DNA of 64,000 nucleotides from Monilinia fructicola (Eukaryota; Ascomycota; Leotiomycetes; Helotiales; Sclerotiniaceae), in the NCBI GenBank assembly GCA_008692225.1, contig VICG01000003.1:1977501-2041500 (forward strand), given 5' to 3'. Every line of letters starts with the position of its first letter. Positions within the stretch are counted from its first letter, which is position 1. Below are positions 26,767-37,660 of the stretch, piece by piece. The position numbers were made by a program, and so were the translations under genes. The notes under the pieces were generated by a model, which did not search any database, was not told where the DNA came from, and saw nothing but the letters and a program-made list of their open reading frames with translations.

Positions 26767-27411
26767 CGAGTCATTACCCACCCTTCCTGTTACTTTTGAG
26801 AGCCCCTTCACCCCTTCACCCCTTCACCGGCCACCACCCCTATCACCTCTATGTATGCGCAGTACAGAACTGTCTGTCCTACGTACTCCGTCCATACTCT
26901 CAGCACCTTTTCCCCTCCTCCTCGGCAAAGAAACACCGGTGTGAGGATCAATTCAGATACAGAACCAATCAAACTTGAATGTCATGGTGAAATTGAGTTT
27001 GGACCAAATTACCCTCCAATTAACTCTTTTTAACCATGTTTATCAGAGATTCGTGATAAGTGCGTGCATCGACCGTAACCTGGAAGCTTCCTATGCCGCA
27101 TCTTCCGCATCCATGCCACCTTACCCGATGAAGAAGGTCTGAACTTTCCAAGGTTAGGTAATTGACGACCACTGCGGAGAGAACCTGCCAATATGGTACC
27201 TAGAGCATCTTGGCCAATCATTGACAATCAAACTTTCGAGATGTATTATATACCAAGGTATGTATATGTATATCTCTATCTATATCTATATATACTTGGG
27301 TCGATGGCAATGGTTGAACTCCCCAACTCACTTCCTTTCTCTTCTCTTTCCTGTGACCTCTCATAGAGTGAGTGGTTTCTGGGCTTGTCACTCTTTAAAA
27401 CCTCGATCAAA

Positions 27412-30268
27412 ATGCCTTCCTCAAACATGGCTCTACTCCTGGCCGCCTTGGTTACTTTACCATACAATGGCATGGCAAGTACAACCACAAAATATGTAAT
27501 CAATAACGGGCACAATTCAACCGCCGCGATCTCGACCGCCGCACCTACAGCTACAGCTTCAGCTACAGCTACACGCGATGCTTGTGGAATTGTTAGCAGT
27601 CTTTCGGCTCTTGCTGTAGCTGCGTCACCTTCAGGTATGTGGAAAAGCACCATGAGATCATCTTCAGGAGACCATCGAAGGTACATCAGATGACTAGGTC
27701 GGATACACCAACTTAGCTAAACGTAGCCAATACGCCATGTTCAAAGGCGTTCGGTCTGGGACTCTGGGTAGAGGATAGTTTACGGCATGACATACGAGCA
27801 TACTTAGCAGTCGAACCAAATACCCATGATCTTGAAGACTGACCCACTTTCTCACTTTAGCTACCCCCCAGGTTGATGCTGAACTAGCTCATGAATGTCT
27901 TAATTCTGTACCTTTGAACAAAACTGCAGCAATTCAATTCGTTGCAGGATTAGAGCCATATATTGAATGGCAATCAGGTATGCTTACCAATAATCATTTT
28001 CTGTCATTATTCGACTTGCTCAAGATGATACCTCTCTATACCCCTGAATTAGAGGAGAAATCTATGAACATGTCCTGCAATCTCCTTTGGCCCTCATCTC
28101 CCCTTCATATTGAGTTTTTTTGGCTAATTTAGACAGATCTTGCGGACCTCAAGGACCCACCAAAAGATTACTTCTATCCCCCATTTGATGTTTTTGCCAA
28201 ACTTGCTTCGGTGAAATCGAACCTTGAGAACGACGTGTATGCGAATGAGTATGAGTTTCAACAAGATTTATATCAGGTTTTTACTCCAGCGCATGATGGA
28301 CATTTCATAGTCTATCCCGATCTTCTCACTGCTGCTTTTGAATGGCGTCGTCGTAGATCTTTAGTATCTATCAGTAGTGATGGAGTTGAGGTTCCCAAGA
28401 TCTATTTGTATGGTGAGTCAAAGAATGCTTCTTGACACCAAATTTGAAGTAGCAGTGCTAACCAGTCTTGTAGAGGATATTATTTCTGCACCCAAAGAAG
28501 CATCCGTGGTCACGGAGATCAATGGTGTTGACGCAGTGAAATATGTAGAAGACTGGGTCTTCCAGGCATCTTTCAATCAAGACGCAGATGCTGCATACAA
28601 TACTATGTTCTACGAGAAAGCATTGGTCGCATCAGGTAAGTCACACCTCAATTCATACTAGATGGCACTACTTTTGTCTTTTGAAATTTGCTAACCGTGC
28701 TATTTTTAGGGGCTACTCCTGGAGGATACTTCGCAGCTGGTGGTCGAGTCCGATACATCTACCCAGGCTCGAACACTACCTTTAGTTTCGAGAACGGTAC
28801 AACTTTGGTCACTGAAAACTACGCCAACGTCAAAGGAGATTTCACCGGCGTTACGGATGGAAAATCCTTTTACCAACAGTTCTGCGTTCCAGTTCCATTC
28901 AATTCAACTAATGACACCGATGCTACGCCTACCACGCAAGCCCCTACACCTGCAATTGTAACAGCTACTGGTTATCCCACCCCTGTTGTCATCACTAATG
29001 ACACCATTGTTGCGGGATACTATCTCAGTGGGCCTGGCTTCGAGGATGTTGCAGTCCTGAGTCTCTTGGCATTCGAGTCCGACTCCATTCCAGAATTCCA
29101 AGCTGTCAGTCAAACTTTCCTCACGGGCGCCGTGCGAGATGGAAAGACCAAGTTGATCGTCGACTTGCAAGGGAACGCCGGTGGTTACATCTTGCAAGGA
29201 TACGATGAATTCAGACAACTTTTCCCTCATATTGTACAAGACGGAAATAGTAAAATGAGAGAAAGTGATGGGTTTTCGACGATAGCCAAGATATTCTCGA
29301 AGGACATCCCCGCAGATTGTAAGTGTAGCATTCTTGGCCTTTTTTCCACATCCAAAGCTAACACACTCGAAGATGACCCGAACACAGCTTCAGACACTTT
29401 AATCACCGAGTACCAGACCTGGTTCAACTACCGCTTCGATTACAATTTGACTAATCAGCCATTCTTGACATACGAAGACAAATTTGCCCCTCATGTTTAC
29501 AAGGGTGATAATTACACTAATCTCTTACGTTGGAACCTTAATAATCCTCTCACCACCACCAACAGCACATATGGCTTGGGTATTGAAGTCTCCGGTTATG
29601 GATCTTTGAGTAATCTCACCCAACCCTTTGCTGCCGAAAATATTGTTATGATATACGACGGTTTCTGTGCCTCAACCTGCACGATATTCAGCGAATTCAT
29701 GCGCCTCCAAGGAGGAGTCAAATCCATCGCCTTTGGAGGAAGACCTTCTAGCGGTGCAATTCAAGGTATCGGTGGTATTAAAGGAGCACAAGTCACTTCT
29801 TTCGCTGACATATACACTTATGCACAAATCGCCGTCAAATCTCCAAACGCAACACCAGAAGATCTCGCTATTCTCAACCGTCTTACAACCTTCCCATTCG
29901 ACAGAAGTACCGCTGCATCAATCAATCTAAGAGATGCTATTCTCCCTGACAACTTGAATGACGGGCTCCCGTCACAATATGTCGTCGAGGAAGCGGATTG
30001 TAAATTGTATTGGACAGCGGATATGATTAAGGATGTTGAAAAAGTTTGGGAGGCGGCTGCCACGGCGGCTTGGGGCGGTGGTGCTTGTGTCGCAGGGGCT
30101 GGTTTGTCGCATGCAAAGAGAGATGTGGAGAGTAAGCAGTCGAAGACTAAGGAGAGGAAACCAGTGATTCATAGGAAGAGGGAGAGCAATACCTTGGCTA
30201 TAGAGAAGGAGAATGTAGAGAAGGATACATTGTGGACTGCAAGACACGGAACAAAGATTATTCTTTGA
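27412..30268 (+). CDS. Secreted S41-family peptidase (fungal CPAF-like)
   Basis: Exons 27412-27634, 27861-27977, 28137-28412, 28474-28635, 28710-29318 and 29373-30268 give 760 residues. The N-terminus (MALLLAALVTLPYNGMAS after MPSSN) looks like a signal peptide. The central region has TKLIVDLQGNAGG, the conserved strand of S41 tail-specific proteases. The nucleophile is probably Ser563 in DGFCASTCTIFSEF, followed by a Gly-rich GIGGIKGAQ. Many N-glycosylation sequons (for example NDTIV, NLTNQ) fit an extracellular protein. The last about 70 residues are Lys/Arg/Glu-rich and unusual. The last intron (29319-29372) is 54 bp and in frame, so reading through it leaves the ORF open; its GTAAGT donor and GCTAAC branch site make me remove it. 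Biological substrate unknown. Confidence 0.85.
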
Positions 30269-31224
30269 GAGACCAAGTGGGGTTAATACATATGCATATG
30301 CATGTTTTAGGATGTAGGGTGTAGGATATGTGATCATTAATGGATAACCGAATACTCAAGATGCTAATCTACTCTCTCAAATACTATATACATTATTGTC
30401 GTCCAAACAAAACACCCAAAATCTGCGAGTAGACTGCCCCCCCATGTAGGTTCTCTTACCAGAACTCAAATCCACATTCTTCGATGACGCTTAGGTCGTC
30501 GTCGATATGAGAACATCCAAACCACCAGACCGAGTCAGGTCTCTTGATTTCGCCCCCCCTCCAATTTCCCAATCCACGACATGGCAGCACGACCCCCCCC
30601 CCGAAATAACAACAAGCAGCTGGAAACTGGAAACTCCCCCCATCCCCATCGGGAATATCTCATCCCGGTTCCGTGAGCAGATCTCCCGCGCGATGATATC
30701 AGCGATGGCTGCGAGCGCCAGGTCACAGCTTGGGTTTGACGTCGTCGGTTGGTTTTGTTGGTTGGTTGGTTGGTTGTGGGTGGGGTTTATGTTTTGGTTG
30801 GTGGTTGGATATTTGTACCAGGGGGGGGGGGGGTTGGATCTCGCTTAGCTTTTTATGGGCGGGTTGGTGGTTGGCTGGTTGGCGGGGGTCGTTGGAGGGG
30901 ATTGATTAGTTATGTTACGAACGGCGGTCGTTGGAGGGGATTGATTAGTTATGTTACGAACGGCGGTCGCTAGGATCTAGATAATTAATTATAGGGTGGA
31001 TGGGATCCATGATCCCTAGGATGATGGGACGGTGTTGAGTGGTTGAGGCCGCGTTTGGCTTGGTAAGGGAGAAAGGAGGATTGTTTGTCTCTGGAGAACA
31101 GATGGAAGGGATAAATTCGCGGAGAATGATGAATTTGTATTATGGGGTTGGGTTTGGAAACCTCGCCCCCTGTTATTTTCTAGGAACTGACCCGGTTCTC
31201 TTACATGATTGGTCGGTAATATTT
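30269..31224. other. Spacer with a 39-bp tandem duplication and homopolymer runs
   Basis: No gene. It contains a C-run at 30590-30600, a G-run near 30821, GGTT repeats and the duplication listed below. Confidence 0.7.
30887..30964. repeat. 39-bp perfect tandem duplication
   Basis: Two head-to-tail copies start at 30887 and 30926 (GGTCGTTGGAGGGGATTGAT...), followed by a third truncated start at 30965. Identity is complete by eye. Confidence 0.85.
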
Positions 31225-31236
31225 TTAACAGTTAGG

Positions 31237-31270
<34 letters not shown>

Positions 31271-34200
31271 GATTTGGCGAGCTGTTCTAGTCTCGCTTGC
31301 TCCTCCCTTAACTGCTGCGCCTTCTCGCATTGTTCCTGTCCATCGGCTGCTAGAGCTTGTAGACTAACTATTCGAGCCCTATTTGCACAGTCATTCTCCT
31401 CGGCATTGAGTTCCAACGCCAGCGCTCTGCCCAGCGACTCCTCGGCTGTGGCCCAGTCACCTTTCTGAGCGGCCGCGCGCGCATCCTCAGTCAGCTTTGT
31501 GCTTAAGCCGAATTCGGCCGAGACAGATAGCATAGCGACGAGATCAATTTCGAGCGAAATCGGGGTCCCTTGTGAAGATGATGGCAAATCGCTGGCCTCG
31601 AATGGATTCAAAATGCGGTCAAATATTTCGTTTTCGATGTCATTACTAATATATCGAATATTACCGCTGAGGTCGGCTGCCATTTCCGCTAGATTTCTAA
31701 GCGTTTGAGAAGATTGTGAGCTCGCCCGTTGGGCTTCCGGGGTTTTCTCTTCTGGGAATCGGGTGCTGGCCAATATAGCATACTTGGCGATCATTCTTCT
31801 ATATGCGGTTGCGGCCTCTGAGTTGTTATTGAGATCGTTGTATTCCCAAATCTTACTGCTAAAGTAGAGGGCCATGATCAAAAATGGATATTGCTCGGTC
31901 CGGCGGTCCAGGCCCGCCGCTTCGAGCTTGGTCAACGTCATGTGTATTCTGGCAAGAGCTAGAGTCCATATATAAATGACTACCTTCTTTCGGTAGTAAA
32001 ACTTTGACTCGCCGGTACCCCGGTCAAGGGCAGCAGCAATTCGTAGCAAGGCCAATAGTTTTATTGTGTCTAGATTGACGACACTGAAGCCGGTCACGCA
32101 AGCGGATGCAAAGTTGTCGAATTCAAGCTCAATCTCGGCACCCACTTTTGACCACCCATACTGTGGAGTGGTCCAATAGGTCCATGGCCATCTGTTTGTC
32201 ATTTAGCAGTGTTTACGAAGATGCATCTCCGATGAAAAATAGAGATGAAACAAACACAACACGCTGTAAAAACATACCTCTTTCCTCGGTAGCAATAATA
32301 GAGCACAAATGCCTCTCGCACCGTCGATGTCACAGAAAACACATCGTTAACATAATTTTCATCTTGCCTCAAGAACAAAGGAACTAGGGGATTCACTTGT
32401 AAAAGGCCCCGATCGTTGCTGGTTGGTAAGCTGGGAATCGTGGGTAGCTCTTCAAGCATACCCGCCTCAACCAGCGTGTCCTTGATGCGATCAATCATAG
32501 CATTGATAGATTTACTAAGAGCTGGTGGCTGTTCAGGAAACTCAACGTCCTCCCAAAAGACGACGGCGCTCGCAAAACTAGCGGAAGGGATGCCATCACT
32601 CGGTCCCTGCTTTTTGTCGTTTTCAGGGTCCAAGTTTGAGCTTTGCCTGGACGCGACCGTCTCGGCAACGTCTAGAAGAGCCTTGATAGCGAGAGTTTTA
32701 TCTTGCACAGGCTCAGGACCATCTCCCAGAAACTCGGGAGAGTCCAAGTGAACGCGCACACGCCGAACGGACGCATCTTCTCCTAGCTTACGTCTTATTA
32801 TCGTGCTCCAGATGTATACAACCTTGATGAGATCCTTGTAAGGGATGAGACCAATGAACGGTGCAAGCAACGCAGGTAGGAGACCTTCACCTAATTTGGT
32901 TGGAAGAAGCGCTTGAAAGATTTCACGCAGCTGTGTCACACTGCGGAGTGGCTCTGTGTCAACCGCCGAATCTAAAATGCTGGGCGGTGTGGTAAGATTA
33001 ACACTAGGCTTTAGCGAGATTCCTAGCAAGAGTAGGTATACACTTTTAGGTGCCGTATTCCGGCAAAGGCTGTGACGGATCAGGTGTTTTATAGCCAGCG
33101 GGCTCCCGTCGATCATCTCAACGATCCCAGCAAGGAAATCCTTGTCTTCCTCCGTTTGCGGCATCGTCCGTGAAGACAAGGGTGTAGACAGATTGGCATC
33201 AATGATGTGACTACTTCTCACCGAATCTATAATCATCTGTGTGGCTGGTGGAGTAGGTAGCCCAGCAAGCCTATACATCTTTGTCGCTCTACCAAGCCAC
33301 TTTTCACGCTTACGCGAAAGTAGAACAACTAGAGCGCCGGCCTTGGATAGCGTCGAGCAAAGATTGAGGAATGGGCGATGTTGATAGTTGAAAGTAGCGG
33401 ACTCAAGGTCATCGAGTACGACTAGACACTTGTGCATCTTCAAATACTCATGCAAGGAATCAAGCGATGTGTCTTCTACAGTCTTATCTGGGTTAAGCTG
33501 GCGTTGTATATGGTGCAGAATATTATCTTTGTCAAAGGGCCCAGTTGTGGCAAGATGAATGTGGGCCGAGTCGTCAATCATACCCGAGGCCTTCCACCAA
33601 AGATGCAAGTGACTTAAAAGTGCCGTCTTACCGGTCCCGGGCGGACCATATAGTAGAAGTGGTAGCCGATCTCCGAGTAGAATTGTTGATTCTATGTGGA
33701 GAATGTCGTTTTCGCGTCCGTATGGGTATGTGACTTGGCGGTTGTGATAGCTCCATTCATGCTGAGGAGGTTGGTAGTTAATGTCAATGTCAGCACTTCT
33801 TTGACCAGGCTCGCACCACTTCCGGTCGACGTACACAAGCGGTATAAAAGTCGCCGACGGGGATCGTATCTTCAGTATTATCAGCACCACCGCCATTAGC
33901 TTTTTCTTGTACCAGGCCCCGCCGAGCCACTCGCGCAGCCTCTTCTAGATCAAGGTCTTGCTGAAAATGAGCAATATAAAGACGGCTAGTGAACAATTCA
34001 ACGCTCTTCTCGGTGGCTGGGTATGCTAGAGTAACCACGGCGCGCATGCCTGCCTTGATAAGTGTTGCGGCTGCGGCTTCGGTGGCTGATCTTGCGAGCG
34101 GGCAGGGGACAATAACCACACGATATACTCCATGTAGAGCAAACAAGGCACCAATCTTGGAAGCGGTCTTGAGCTCCGTTTGTATCACTTGAGATTCGTT

Positions 34201-35031
34201 CTTGCTCCCGCTAATAAACTGGAAATATATCTTAGGCTGAGACTTAGGTGGACATTTATGCACAACTTCCATGTCTAGATGGATTGTTGTAAAATAGCCC
34301 CGTGGGTGGGCCTCAAGTTTAGCCTTGAGGGCTCGATAGGAGCCAGGCCGCACAAATGTGATGTTTCCGGAACCACTTTCAGCAGTTGTAACAGTGTTTC
34401 GTTTGAGCTCGCTAGTCGCTGCTAAAATAGTATCCGAAACTGGTCGAGTGAGTGTCGTGGTAGTGGTGCTATTAGGAGCGCGACATGCTAAAACAAGGAT
34501 CTTCGGTGATCTCCCCTCATCATCATCACTATAGTGGTTTGCACTGTTGATGGTTCTATTGCAATCATCGTTAACGTCATCACCACTAGGTTGATCAATG
34601 GCGCCTGCTGCTATTGTTCGAACCACGTTGACCGACAATGGTTGCACTGAGGGTTCCCAAAGGTCAAGCCGTTCCAAGAGCTCCCAAAGCACTCTGATAA
34701 CGGGAAAAGAGTCTTCGGACCCATCAGAATCCCATGATTTTTCTTCCAAAACACGGATTATAACAGTCTCGTTGCAAGTTGCAGGTAAGATCGTGCACGA
34801 TTTTAATGCGTTTAACATGTCTCGTACATGAGCATTTAGCCAGTCTGATTCTACTCCTAGCGATTTATATATCCCAAGAGGACCGGTACTTAAAAATTGA
34901 ACAGGTTCAATAGATAGTGAAATGCTTTGTTGAGAGGATGGCGGAGGGGCAGCTGTTGTGCTTACGATTATCTCGAAATGGTGGAATCTTTCATTAGATT
35001 CACCCTTCCGAGTGATATCGATGATGATCAT
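31225..35031 (-). CDS. CHAT-like protease-fold / STAND P-loop NTPase / TPR-like protein
   Basis: Preferred model: exons 35031-33913, 33869-32278 and 32191-31225, giving 1225 residues. Residues 1-373 resemble fungal CHAT (caspase-HetF-associated-with-TPR) domains: RGYFTTIHLDMEVV occupies the first catalytic strand and VVIVPCPLARSATEAAAATL the cysteine strand, followed by KAGMRAVVTLAYPATEKS. A STAND NTPase follows: Walker A LLLYGPPGTGKTALL, Walker B KCLVVLDDLES, sensor-like VVLLSRKREKWL and GxP motif IDGSPLAIKHL. The C-terminal exon has helical, TPR-like sequence (KGDWATAEESLGRALALEL) and ends in an 11-residue Asp run from an ATC microsatellite. The architecture is that of an NLR-like immune or cell-death receptor. 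Two oddities: the usual HxxxHG reads HLDMEV, and the first intron is only 43 bp; without it there is a one-base frame change at 33846-33849. The ATG at 35031 is chosen for the IIIDITRKGE start; an upstream exon is possible. Confidence 0.75.
31232..31269. repeat. (ATC)n microsatellite inside the CDS
   Basis: Twelve ATC-type units read on the minus strand as an Asp tract just before the stop codon of the CHAT-STAND gene. Confidence 0.9.
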
Positions 35032-35762
35032 TTGGATTAATACGAGCTCTTCAATCGAGCGAAATACCTTAGTTAAGGGAAATGTATTGAAATATAGAAT
35101 TATATCTGATTTGAAAGTTTTGCTCCCTTCCCGTCATTTATATGATAGCAGCTGAACTTACTCCACACCTTTTGTCGATGTATAGACTTACAACTCGTTC
35201 TCCCGTTGAAGAATGTATTCATGCTGCCATGAGATCTTAGGCTTTCCTGCATCCCACTAGCCTTGAGTGGATCGACATCATGCAGATATGGCCCAGGAAG
35301 GCATCCAGTAGATCCCGTTATTCTCGTATACTTTCGACGAGCTGAAAGCTGAAACTGAAAGCTTTCACCACCACCCCATTCTTGGCTTTTTGGAACTGTA
35401 CTCCATATATTCTTAAAAAGATCTTCAATGCAGATTTTAGCGCTTATAACGGCTAGTTCGAACGCAGAAACCCGTTGAACACTGTAATTCGTCACAATCC
35501 ATGCTTTTTCGACAGAACAAAAAGACGCGATTTCGTTTTTGAAAACAACATGTTCAAAAACATACAGATAGATTGTTGGGCCACTCTTGACTAGCGTTAC
35601 AGACTATTCGAGGGATGTTGTATCCCAACTAGCTCTAATCCCACTCTAGAGTATCCAACTAGTAGTAGAAACCCTAGTTGGGCAGCGCATTATAAAAGTC
35701 AGTCATTCATGGTACCTTTGATTTAATTGACTTCAATTATTGGAATCCAGTTTATAGTCATT
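35032..35762. promoter_or_regulatory. Divergent promoter of the CHAT-STAND / gasdermin-like pair
   Basis: 731 bp separate the two start codons. Near the plus-strand gene there are CCAACTAG words at 35625-35632 and 35655-35662 and the inverse complement CTAGTTGG at 35674-35681, so the region can form stem-loops or hold paired factor sites. An open frame at 35100-35495 (minus) could conceal an upstream exon. Confidence 0.45.
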
Positions 35763-36839
35763 ATGCCCGTCGAACGATCCCGACCATCGTTCTATTTATT
35801 ACCTCCAGAGAGGTTACTTCCTGCCTCGACACTAAGCACATGGCTCGGTCGAGTCGTTAAGTCTTATTCTGAGCCAGATGCAAATTTCGTGCCGGACGAT
35901 CCAACGCCGTTTATAACACATTCATTCGCAACTAGTACCATCACCAATGCTAATCTCTCTACTCTATCACAGCATAATAAGTCGCTTGCTGCCACACTTG
36001 GTACATCTGCAATTCAAGCATCTCGTAATACTACCGACGGTGGCGGCTTTACGTTCTCAAGCTCCGAGATTGTATGCGTGCGCCTTCAAGACCATGATGA
36101 AGTCTTTAATCGGTTAAGCCAGCATGCTGAGACGCGAACTCGGCTTGGACGGATGCTCACCCGCGGTGGTAATACTGCTTTCATGATTACCGCAGTTCTC
36201 ATCTGGCGCGACGCCACTTTCACACACTCGCGTGAACGCGGTGTCGAAACTTCGAACGGTCTTGCGGTCCCCGTCTCCACCATTGTTACTAGTACAACAG
36301 GCATTGCACTTCCATCCGATCTGACTGATCCGAGCATCTCTAGCTCGCAGAGCCACCAGCGTACGGCTGAGATCTCCGGCGAGAGCATAGGAAGCCACAT
36401 CTTTGCGCTTCAATACAAGACTGTGCGCAGATCAGTCATCCAGTCGTTTCTAGGCATGGGAAACAGCATCATGCTAAAGGAAAGGGGCCCAGACTTGCCA
36501 TCATCACAATCTTTTGCAAGGCGAGATCCTAGACACTCCGAAACAGAATTTAGCGACGACGACGAGAACAAGCATACCAGCGACGACGAGAGCGACGACG
36601 AGAGCGGTGAGGAAGACGATGACGATGACGGCGACAACAGCGAAGGTGGCTCTCAAGCTGAACCATCAAACGACGCCAATGTTGTTCTAGAGATAGACGA
36701 AGACGACGTTACTTGGGCCGATGTGCTAGAAGAGGACGAGGGAGAGGAGATGGAGCGTGCCGATGTTATGCTCGATGGCGAGGCCATGCAATTTGTATTT
36801 GATTCCGAAGAGAGGAACGCAAAGAATGTAGATACGTAG
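35763..36839 (+). CDS. Candidate gasdermin-like protein with an acidic C-terminal tail
   Basis: A single exon encodes 358 residues, starting at the first ATG of the frame (MPVERSRPSFYLLPPERLLP). No enzyme domain is recognised. The middle reads SEIVCVRLQDHDEVFNRL, then an Arg-rich helix and NTAFMITAVLIWRDATFTHS, a long variable loop and SHIFALQYKTVRRS. That spacing (helix, then a hydrophobic strand xYVVxxV, then LAFxVRxL) recalls the end of the pore-forming domain of gasdermins. After about residue 265 the protein is highly acidic (SDDD, DDDDDGD, EIDEDDVTWADVLEEDEGEE), which could be a removable tail. It is head-to-head with a CHAT-STAND gene, the context reported for fungal gasdermins such as HET-Q1-type genes (a protease-bearing NLR-like neighbour). 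The fold call is inference; it may instead be another fungal NLR-associated family of unknown function. Nucleotide composition looks like the CHAT-STAND gene. Confidence 0.5.
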   Translation: MPVERSRPSFYLLPPERLLPASTLSTWLGRVVKSYSEPDANFVPDDPTPFITHSFATSTITNANLSTLSQHNKSLAATLGTSAIQASRNTTDGGGFTFSSSEIVCVRLQDHDEVFNRLSQHAETRTRLGRMLTRGGNTAFMITAVLIWRDATFTHSRERGVETSNGLAVPVSTIVTSTTGIALPSDLTDPSISSSQSHQRTAEISGESIGSHIFALQYKTVRRSVIQSFLGMGNSIMLKERGPDLPSSQSFARRDPRHSETEFSDDDENKHTSDDESDDESGEEDDDDDGDNSEGGSQAEPSNDANVVLEIDEDDVTWADVLEEDEGEEMERADVMLDGEAMQFVFDSEERNAKNVDT

Positions 36840-37660
36840 ATATGAAGCACCAGTTTTGGTATCAATATACAGTACTGTTTCCTCGAGTAAAATCTATTTA
36901 TCGTTACCATCCAATTTATAGCATGACGACATCATCACCATGCTTACGGGCACTGACGGTAGCACCCTCCCACTACCCTCACCAAGCCCATCGTGTTATA
37001 TGCCATTGAATGCAAATCCTCCCGCATTGCCAAAGTATACGCATAAGTTGATCGAGATTGGGGATGATACTCTACGTTGTGCATGGAGATGGGGCACGAG
37101 AGAACCTTGAAAATATAGCTACTCCACGCACAAATGTATTTCGCACGAATCGAAAACGGTGCAACGCGCATCGATGACCCGAAGGGCTTTTGGAGATGAT
37201 ATTATAGTCTCCATATAGTCGTAGATAATACTACTTAGGTAGGTAGGTAGTGCTGTCTTCTGTTTCGAAACAAAAGTAATGTTATAAAAATCGCAATCCG
37301 ATAAGGTTAATTCACACAGCCATAAAAACTGAGATCATATACAGCCCATGGTCACGTGGTCTCTACCTTCATAATAATCCCTTTATCAATTGACAATCAA
37401 AAGTATTTTTTATATCTATATTCGATCATTATATGCATACTTAACAAATATACTCTAATAAGAAGGTTCATCTTACTTTACTTTGACAAAGTCACCTTTT
37501 TTCCACTTGTGTTCATCTAGATGTCTTGGCACCAGCCGCGCTGAGCTTCCGTTAAGCACTCGAAAAATTCGTTCATTACACCTAGCTAATGAGCGTTTAG
37601 TATTCGAGGATCTGACACGACAATTTGAATGATCGTTTGATATAGCCTCAAAAAAAAGGG
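36840..37660. other. Convergent spacer
   Basis: 3' ends of two converging genes face each other across this stretch. I see no gene; AT-rich, with a short TAGG repeat near 37235. Confidence 0.7.

Larger units (their letters stand above)
20583..27411. other. Long gene-poor region with microsatellites
   Basis: No gene is supported across 6.8 kb. Small open frames at 22181-22465, 23477-23764, 24021-24455 (minus) and 24607-25044 have no recognised domain, and several lack an ATG. Repeats include ACATGA units (about 21212), GACTCT units (about 21985-22030), (GT)n(GA)n at 25084-25138 and (CTCA)n at 26657-26766. Four TACGGAGTA words cluster at 25.5-26.6 kb. Confidence 0.6.

Noticed and set aside
35100..35495. 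Extra 5' exon of the CHAT-STAND gene
   Set aside because: The frame starts at GTG, and no splice into 35031 both keeps phase and looks convincing; left as a possibility only.
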